Of a stretch of 64,000 bases of DNA, positions 58,108 through 64,000 are shown one piece after another. The stretch's first letter is position 1, and every line of letters begins with the position of its first letter. The notes below the pieces were generated by a model that saw nothing but the letters and a program-made list of their open reading frames with translations, was not told the origin of the DNA and made no database searches. The translations under genes were made by a program, and so were the position numbers. The stretch covers positions 1 through 64,000 of the forward strand of contig JAHISX010000023.1 in the NCBI GenBank assembly GCA_018817915.1. The letters run 5' to 3'. This DNA is from Bacillota bacterium. Its GTDB lineage: Bacteria; Bacillota_I; Bacilli_A; Acholeplasmatales; Acholeplasmataceae.

Positions 58108-60423
58108 CTACACATGATCCAGAGTCGGATAGTATTTCATTTCTATTTCTTTTGTTCTTAACATCTTAATTTGATCAAATACAAGTTGTTGGTTTAAACC
58201 ATCATATTTCAAAGTGAGTGTAAACCTAAATTGATCTTTAATCACTTTGATCATCGCTGGTGTTGGACCAAGGACATCATATCCAATAGCAACCAATCTC
58301 TTTCTGAGTAAAAATGCTTGTTGATAAGTCTTCAAATATTCATGACCTTCAATTAAGATTTGTGCTGTTTGTTTAAAGGGTAAATAGTTTGATAGCTTAC
58401 GATAGTAAATAGCTTCTCTATAGAAATCTTCATAATGATTTAAAACATTTTTAATCGCATAATGATCTAAGTCATAACCCTGTATGATGGCTTGACCAGG
58501 CAATAGACGGCCAGATCTACCAGAGACTTGAGTAAACAGCATATAGGCTTGTTCACTTGCTTTATAACTAGGTACTTTAAGCGATAAGTCAGCCATCAAA
58601 ATTCCTACTAAAGTAACTTTAGGAAAATCCAAACCCTTGGCGATCATTTGTGTACCAAGTAAGATATCTGCTTTTTCATTCATAAATTCATTCCAAATGA
58701 TTTCATGACTACCTTTATGAGTCGTAACATTCGCATCCATTCTTAAAATACGTGCATGAGGGAGTGCTTTTTGCAAAGCATGTTCAACGTATTCAATACC
58801 GACACCAACTTCTTTAACAGCGTTTTGGCCACAAACTTCACAACTTGATTGAAATGGTTTTTCAAATCCACAGTAATGACATTTTAATGTCCCTTTATCT
58901 TTATAATAAGTTAATGAAATATCACAATGTGGACACTTAGGAACATCACCACATTGTTTACATAAAACAAATGGTGCGTAACCTTTACGATTAAACAATA
59001 ACATTGTTTGCTCGTGTTTGTCTAATCTATTTTTCATCGCTTCTAATAATTGAGTGGAAAATATTGATGTATTTCCTAATTCTAATTCTTTTTTCATATC
59101 GACCAAACTGATCTTAGGCATCGCGATATTCAGTGGTCTTTGTGTCAATTCTAAAAGCTCATATTCATGATTTAAGGCCTTATACATCGAAACGATACTT
59201 GGTGTAGCACTACCCAAAATAAGTGGTATATGATGGTATTTTGTACGCTCTTGTGCGATAAGTTTCGCATCATAAAAGACTCCTTCGGATTGTTCATAAG
59301 ATGCATCATGTTCTTCATCAATAATAATCAACCCTAATGATTCTAAAGGGAGAAAGACTGAACTTCTTGTTCCTAAAACAATAGCAGCTTCTTTTTCTTC
59401 AATCATCTTGTATTGATCGAATCGTTCACCCTTACTTAAGGCACTATGATAGATTGCAACTTGACTAAATCTAGATTTCAATCGTTGTGCCATTGGAGCA
59501 ATTAAAGTAATTTCTGGTACTAGTACTAATACCTGTCTTCCCAGTTTAATCACTTGCTCAATAACATTTAAATAAACCTCGGTCTTGCCAGAACCAGTCA
59601 CACCTTTAAGTAGAAAAGTCTGATTTTGATTAAGAGATGATTTCATTTCATTGACTGCATGAATTTGTTCTTTATTAAGTTCAACCTGTTTATCTTCGAG
59701 CTTAAATTGATGGACAATATCTCTATTTTTATCCATGATTTCTACAAGTAAAACTCGATGTTTTTCCAATGTTGAAATTTGACTTGGAGATACACCAAGA
59801 TCAATCAATTCTTTTCTTGAATACATGGCTTTATTCATATATAAATCCATAATCAATGGATATTTGTCAATCTTTGGATAATCGTGATCTTCATTGAATG
59901 TATAGTTGATTTCAGTCTTTGTCTGACCTTTTTGTTTAATCACTGTTCGGATAGAAATTAATTTCTGTTCTACTAACTTTTTTAATCTTGGATAGAAAAT
60001 TTGATCTTTCTTTTTCAATCTCCAAATACCTTTGGTATTAAAGAAGCTCAATATGTCTTGTGGCATACCATTGGCATCTAATAATGTAACCTCTTTATTG
60101 TAGTCCATTTGTAATGCATTGGAAAGTACAGTAGAAAAAATAGAACTGTAAAGGTTTGGTGCATAAGCCATAATCGAATCAATTAACAAAAATGTTTCTT
60201 CATTGATTGAAGGTACAGCATCCATGACATCAATGATTTCTTTTGTAGCATCATCACTCTTTTCTATGATTTCAACAACATATCCCATTCTTGTTTGTGC
60301 TCCAAAGGGAACAATAACGCGCATCCCACGTTCCAAAAAGACCCGAAAGGCTTCAGGTATGATATAGTCGAAAAAATGATTTACTTCTTCGTGTTTGATA
60401 TCAACAATGACCTTTGCAAACAT
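58108..60423 (-). CDS. priA: Primosomal protein N' (PriA)
   Basis: The ATG ending at 60423 (MFAKVIVDI) with a GGGTGA site is preferred; the track's upstream MGEF would be nearly leaderless behind TTATAAT. The product of about 771 residues has the 3' binding domain, helicase motifs TGSGKTEVYL and DEEHDASYEQ, and a zinc-binding cluster (CKQCGDVPKCPHCD ... CHYCGFEKPFQSSCEVCG). It restarts stalled replication forks. Confidence 0.96.
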   Translation of the reverse strand: MFAKVIVDIKHEEVNHFFDYIIPEAFRVFLERGMRVIVPFGAQTRMGYVVEIIEKSDDATKEIIDVMDAVPSINEETFLLIDSIMAYAPNLYSSIFSTVLSNALQMDYNKEVTLLDANGMPQDILSFFNTKGIWRLKKKDQIFYPRLKKLVEQKLISIRTVIKQKGQTKTEINYTFNEDHDYPKIDKYPLIMDLYMNKAMYSRKELIDLGVSPSQISTLEKHRVLLVEIMDKNRDIVHQFKLEDKQVELNKEQIHAVNEMKSSLNQNQTFLLKGVTGSGKTEVYLNVIEQVIKLGRQVLVLVPEITLIAPMAQRLKSRFSQVAIYHSALSKGERFDQYKMIEEKEAAIVLGTRSSVFLPLESLGLIIIDEEHDASYEQSEGVFYDAKLIAQERTKYHHIPLILGSATPSIVSMYKALNHEYELLELTQRPLNIAMPKISLVDMKKELELGNTSIFSTQLLEAMKNRLDKHEQTMLLFNRKGYAPFVLCKQCGDVPKCPHCDISLTYYKDKGTLKCHYCGFEKPFQSSCEVCGQNAVKEVGVGIEYVEHALQKALPHARILRMDANVTTHKGSHEIIWNEFMNEKADILLGTQMIAKGLDFPKVTLVGILMADLSLKVPSYKASEQAYMLFTQVSGRSGRLLPGQAIIQGYDLDHYAIKNVLNHYEDFYREAIYYRKLSNYLPFKQTAQILIEGHEYLKTYQQAFLLRKRLVAIGYDVLGPTPAMIKVIKDQFRFTLTLKYDGLNQQLVFDQIKMLRTKEIEMKYYPTLDHV

Positions 60424-60464
60424 AAATTCACCCATTTTTATTATAACATCGATTATAGAAAAAA

Positions 60465-60484
60465 AGTAACCTAGGTTACTTTAA
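60465..60484 (-). terminator. Terminator of the nusA-infB-rbfA operon
   Basis: AGTAACC/GGTTACT palindrome followed by T8 on the minus strand; overlaps the rbfA stop. Confidence 0.8.
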
Positions 60485-60817
60485 TGTTTTGAGTATTTTA
60501 TCAATATTATTACCATAAGCTAACGCCTCATCGTATTTAAATACGAGATCAGGAATTTTTCTTATGTTATTAATCTTCTTTGCAAGTTCCATACGGATCA
60601 AAACTTTGCTTTCATCAATTGCTAAATGTGCTTTTTCAATGATTTTAGGATCATCACTTAAAATGGTGTAATAGATGGTTGCAAAACTGTTATCTTTTGT
60701 AACTTTGACTTCGGTTAAATTGATATAACCAAAGCTTTTATCTCTAACACTTGTATTGACAATAGATGCAAGCTCTCTTTGAATCAAACTCGCTAAACGA
60801 TCGGTTGTAATAGACAT
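60476..60817 (-). CDS. rbfA: Ribosome-binding factor A
   Basis: The 113-residue KH-like protein starts ITTDRLASLIQRELASIVN and includes YINLTEVKVTKDNSFATIYYTIL. It helps 16S maturation in 30S assembly. Last gene of the operon, 2 bases after the infB stop. Confidence 0.93.
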   Translation of the reverse strand: MSITTDRLASLIQRELASIVNTSVRDKSFGYINLTEVKVTKDNSFATIYYTILSDDPKIIEKAHLAIDESKVLIRMELAKKINNIRKIPDLVFKYDEALAYGNNIDKILKTLK

Positions 60818-60819
60818 AT

Positions 60820-62655
60820 TTAGTCCACCTCTACTTCTTTCATTTGTGAAGCCTCAACCACGTCACCAATCTTAATATCATTGAAGTTTTCAATTGAGAA
60901 TCCACATTCAAATCCTGTTCTGACTTCCTTCACATCATCTTTAAAACGTTTCAATGATTGAAGTTTGCCTTCATAAACGACAATACCATCGCGAAGGACA
61001 CGTACTAGTGCATCTCTTTTGATGACGCCATCAGTAACATAACCACCAGCAATTGTACCAATTTTAGATACTTTAAATGTTTCTCTAATTTCAGCTTGTC
61101 CAGTAACGATTTCTTCAAATGTTGGCTGTAACATGCCTTTGAGAGCAGCTTCGATATCTTCTGCAACACGGTAGATGATACTGTATAGTCTGATTTCAAC
61201 ACCTTGAGCATCAGCAGCTTGTTTAACTGAAGAAGCAGGGCGTACATTGAAACCGATAACAACTGCATTGGAAGCATTTGCTAGTGTAACATCACTTTCA
61301 GTGATGGCACCGACTGTAGATCTAACGACATTGACATGAAAACCATCAATATCAATTTTTTCTAATAAATTCTTTAATGCTTCTATTGAACCTTGAACAT
61401 CACCTTTGATGATGATATTAAGTACTTTTTCAGAACTTTCTAAATCACCAAGCATGTTATCTAAGGATGCTTTCTTAACGGATTTTAATTCTCCATCTCT
61501 TTGTCTAGATTGTCTTTCATCAGCAATTTGTCTCGTTACTTTTTCATCTGTAAAGGCCATGAAAATATCACCAGCTTGAGGCACTTCGTTTAAACCAGTA
61601 ATTTCAATTGGTTGAGAAGGTTTCGCTTCTTGATAACGTCGTTTTAAATCATCTTGCATTGTTCTGATTTTACCATAGGTATTACCTATAACAATATAGT
61701 CACCAACTCTAAGAGTCCCTGTTTCAACAATTAAAGTTGCAACTGCACCTCTACCTTTATCAAGACTTGCTTCAATGACAGTACCTTTAGCCAATCTTTT
61801 TGGATTCGCTTTGAATTCATCAATTTCACTCATCAATTGAATGACATCTAGCAATTCTTCTAGACCTTGTTTTTTAAGTGCTGAAACATTGACAAATGGT
61901 GTTGAACCTCCCCATGCTTCAGGAATCAATCCTTTTTCTGATAATTCATTCATGACGCGTTCTGGATTGGCAGATGCTTTATCCATTTTATTTACGGCAA
62001 CGATAATTGGAACTTTAGCTGCTTTTGCATGATCTAAAGCCTCAATGGTTTGAGGCATGACGCCATCATCAGCTGCGACAACTAGAACGACGATATCTGT
62101 AACTTTAGCTCCACGAGCACGCATTTCTGTAAATGCAGCATGACCTGGAGTATCAATAAACGTAATAGGTTCACCATTTCTGATGACTTGATACGCACCT
62201 ATATGCTGTGTAATTCCACCAGCTTCGCCTTCAACGACTCTTGACTTTCTAATCGCATCAAGTAAAGTTGTTTTACCATGGTCAACGTGACCCATAACGG
62301 TAACGATTGGAGGTCTTTTAACCATATCATTTGGATCATCAACAATTTGCATTTCATCAAACCGAGTCACATCAGTGATGACTTCATCACGAACTTCGTA
62401 TCCTTCGTCAAGTGCAATAACTTCAATCGTATCGCGATCAATGACTTGATTAATACTCGCCATTAAGCCTAATTGCATCAATCTTTTAATCATTGCTGCA
62501 TTTGATATGTTCAATCCTTCTGCTACAGCAGCAACATTCATATCAGGTTTGTAGATAAATATTTTTTCGCCAACAACCTTGACTTCTTTTTTATGAAATG
62601 TCGGCTTTTTGTTCACATTTTTTTTATTCGTATATCTTTTATTATTTGCAGGCAT
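60820..62655 (-). CDS. infB: Translation initiation factor IF-2
   Basis: The ATG ending at 62655 ([12 protein letters not shown]) has a GGAAG site; the track's longer start includes that ribosome site. The product of about 611 residues has a short Lys-rich N-terminus, the IF2_N domain, G-domain motifs [15 protein letters not shown] and NKMD, and domains II-IV. A GTPase that places initiator tRNA. The short N-terminus is typical of Firmicute IF-2. Confidence 0.97.
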   Translation of the reverse strand: MPANNKRYTNKKNVNKKPTFHKKEVKVVGEKIFIYKPDMNVAAVAEGLNISNAAMIKRLMQLGLMASINQVIDRDTIEVIALDEGYEVRDEVITDVTRFDEMQIVDDPNDMVKRPPIVTVMGHVDHGKTTLLDAIRKSRVVEGEAGGITQHIGAYQVIRNGEPITFIDTPGHAAFTEMRARGAKVTDIVVLVVAADDGVMPQTIEALDHAKAAKVPIIVAVNKMDKASANPERVMNELSEKGLIPEAWGGSTPFVNVSALKKQGLEELLDVIQLMSEIDEFKANPKRLAKGTVIEASLDKGRGAVATLIVETGTLRVGDYIVIGNTYGKIRTMQDDLKRRYQEAKPSQPIEITGLNEVPQAGDIFMAFTDEKVTRQIADERQSRQRDGELKSVKKASLDNMLGDLESSEKVLNIIIKGDVQGSIEALKNLLEKIDIDGFHVNVVRSTVGAITESDVTLANASNAVVIGFNVRPASSVKQAADAQGVEIRLYSIIYRVAEDIEAALKGMLQPTFEEIVTGQAEIRETFKVSKIGTIAGGYVTDGVIKRDALVRVLRDGIVVYEGKLQSLKRFKDDVKEVRTGFECGFSIENFNDIKIGDVVEASQMKEVEVD

Positions 62656-62659
62656 ACAA

Positions 62660-62950
62660 TCACTTCCTTTTTTCATTCATCAATAATTGACTAAACCCCC
62701 TGTCGGTTATACCAATAACTTTGATGTCTTTTTTTCCTATAGCTTGTGAGATTTCTAAAGATGTTAGAGATTCGATGATTTCGACATTATAAAACTTGCC
62801 TTTATCATGTACCTTCTTTTTAGTTAAATCAGAGGCATCTTGAGCCAGTATCACAAGAAAAACTTTACCATTTCTAAGATCTGTTAGTGTTAACTCTGTA
62901 CCAACAGTTACTTTTCTTGCACGGTATGCAAGACCAACATTATGATTCAT
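62660..62950 (-). CDS. ylxQ: L7Ae-family K-turn RNA-binding protein (YlxQ)
   Basis: The 96-residue protein has the L7Ae-like opening [12 protein letters not shown] and the core [18 protein letters not shown], plus [23 protein letters not shown]. It sits between ylxR and infB in the standard order and overlaps ylxR by 11 bases. Confidence 0.88.
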   Translation of the reverse strand: MNHNVGLAYRARKVTVGTELTLTDLRNGKVFLVILAQDASDLTKKKVHDKGKFYNVEIIESLTSLEISQAIGKKDIKVIGITDRGFSQLLMNEKRK

Positions 62951-63209
62951 TTGTCATACTCAATAATTCTTCATAAATTTCTTCGGGAACTGTGGCTTCG
63001 AGTTTTCTATCTAAAGCCTTATTTTTTCTTGCAAGAAGTATAACTTCTTTGCTCAGTTTTAAATATGCACCACGGCCTGGTGCCTTTCCATTCAGATCGA
63101 TTGAAACAAGTCCTTCTTTAGTTGCAGCGATGCGAACCAATGATTTTTTAGGTAAGACTTCTTTTGTTACAACACATGTTCTCATTGGAATCTTTTTAAC
63201 TTTTGTCAT
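62940..63209 (-). CDS. ylxR: YlxR/RnpM-like RNA-binding protein (DUF448)
   Basis: The 89-residue protein matches DUF448: PMRTCVVTKEVLPKKSLVRI and the GRGAYLKLSKEVIL loop. Family members bind RNA, including RNase P. Conserved position between nusA and ylxQ. Confidence 0.9.
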   Translation of the reverse strand: MTKVKKIPMRTCVVTKEVLPKKSLVRIAATKEGLVSIDLNGKAPGRGAYLKLSKEVILLARKNKALDRKLEATVPEEIYEELLSMTNES

Positions 63210-63228
63210 AGAGTCACCTCATTATTAC

Positions 63229-64000
63229 TTAATATAAAATGCCTTCACCTTGTGCCATTGTTTCCGACTTAATGTCGATGCTCCAGCCACAAGCTTGAAC
63301 AGCTAATTTAACATTTTGTCCAAGTTTACCGATTGCAAGTGATAATTGATTGTCTGGAACGATAGCAAGTGCGTTCTTTTCTTTAGGATTAACGCGCGTT
63401 ACAGCAACAACTTCTGCAGGTTGTAGTGCATTTGCAATTAATTCCTTTTCATTGTCACTCCATCTAAACAAATCAATCTTCTCATCGCTGAGTGCTTTAA
63501 CGATTTCGCGAATACGAGACCCACCTTCACCGACGCACGCTCCAATTGGATCAACTTTAGGATCATTTGATTTCACACCAATTTTAGAACGATCTCCTGG
63601 ATCACGTGAAATACCCATGACTTCAATGATTCCATCTTTGATTTCTGGGATAAAACTTTCAAGTAAACGGATGATTAAACTAGGATGTGAACGACTAACA
63701 AACACTTTTGGCCACTTCGTCTTCATTTCAACATCTGAAACATAAACACGAACATAGTCACCAATGTGAAAGTTATCTTTTGGTAAAGCTTCTTTTTTAG
63801 GAAGCAAGGTTGTTAAATCTTTACCAATATCTAAACGGAAGTGATCATCTGCTACATCAATGACGCGTGCTGTAATCATTTCGTGTTCGTAAGCTTTAAA
63901 ATGTTTGTATAAATTTTCTTTTTGCATATTGATTAGAGTTTCATTAAGTCTACTCTTAAAATCACGGACAGCAAAATGACCAAAATCTTTTGGATCAATC
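63229..64000 (-). CDS. nusA: Transcription factor NusA (N-terminus beyond window)
   Basis: The minus-strand frame stays open past the track start through to the right edge (DPKDFGHFAVRDFKSRLNETL), so the gene is cut at its 5' end. Visible are the S1 domain (TARVIDVADDHFRLDIG) and the KH domains (ACVGEGGSRIREIVKALSDEKIDLFRW; NQLSLAIGKLGQNVKLAVQACGWSI). It modulates pausing, termination and antitermination. First visible gene of the operon. Confidence 0.95.
   Translation of the reverse strand, partial: IDPKDFGHFAVRDFKSRLNETLINMQKENLYKHFKAYEHEMITARVIDVADDHFRLDIGKDLTTLLPKKEALPKDNFHIGDYVRVYVSDVEMKTKWPKVFVSRSHPSLIIRLLESFIPEIKDGIIEVMGISRDPGDRSKIGVKSNDPKVDPIGACVGEGGSRIREIVKALSDEKIDLFRWSDNEKELIANALQPAEVVAVTRVNPKEKNALAIVPDNQLSLAIGKLGQNVKLAVQACGWSIDIKSETMAQGEGILY

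Noticed and set aside
1-64000. CRISPR arrays or insertion sequences
   Set aside because: No regularly spaced repeats with unique spacers and no transposase with terminal inverted repeats were seen. The direct repeats found are regulatory or T-arm-like.

Overview
The window looks like a piece of chromosome from a low-GC, Gram-positive-derived bacterium, most likely an Acholeplasma-like or related deep-branching Mollicute/Firmicute. The basis is strong AT bias, Shine-Dalgarno sites of the AGGAGG type, a class-I SAM riboswitch on metK, a Bacillus-like nusA-ylxR-ylxQ-infB-rbfA operon, and a standard genetic code: prfB (RF2) is present, TGA is used as stop, and TGG encodes Trp. The genus is inference.

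Region 1 (1 to about 30 kb) is a prophage that continues past the left edge. Most genes are on the minus strand. From right to left they are: repressors and antirepressor, a tyrosine recombinase, a replication initiator (DUF4373 type), a late regulator, a DpnII-type restriction-modification cassette, an accessory defence block (PD-(D/E)XK nuclease, two proteins of unknown function, GIY-YIG nuclease, AbiH-like protein), a helix-turn-helix protein, a ParB-methyltransferase fusion, a papain-like protein, a second complete metK, and HNH. A second accessory block follows (membrane protein, Cap4/DUF4297-type nuclease, SMC/Rad50-like ATPase). Then come terminase small and large, portal, protease, HK97 capsid, connectors, major tail protein and the start of a tail chaperone. 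Two tandem large serine recombinases and a micro-ORF sit on the plus strand at the right end. Three or more SAM-dependent DNA methyltransferases and a private SAM synthetase lie on the same element.

The prophage has its own regulatory logic. A near-identical 29-bp operator with a -10 box about 37 bp downstream precedes two separate operons, near 15.55 and 23.13 kb. A different element of about 44 bp is shared between the serine-recombinase operon and the 13.5 kb operon. A plus-strand tRNA-like RNA with its own terminator lies between portal and terminase.

Region 2 (about 30 to 34.7 kb) is the junction and adjacent chromosome: a membrane protein/HTH pair, T-arm-like repeats, a tRNA-Arg/tRNA-Ser operon, a lipoprotein-VTC-DUF4956 cluster and tRNA-Pro.

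Region 3 (34.7 to 64 kb) is core chromosome, all minus strand: aminopeptidase C, a JetABC (Wadjet-like SMC) operon without a recognisable JetD, a DEAD-box helicase, a DsbA-family protein, an amidohydrolase, recX, an S41 protease, a YitT protein, prfB, secA, lemA with DUF3137, metK under a SAM-I riboswitch, a degenerate HD-GYP membrane protein, a PgpA-like protein, fmt, priA, and the rbfA-infB-ylxQ-ylxR-nusA translation/transcription operon, cut at the right edge within nusA.

All family names come from reading the sequences. No database search was run.
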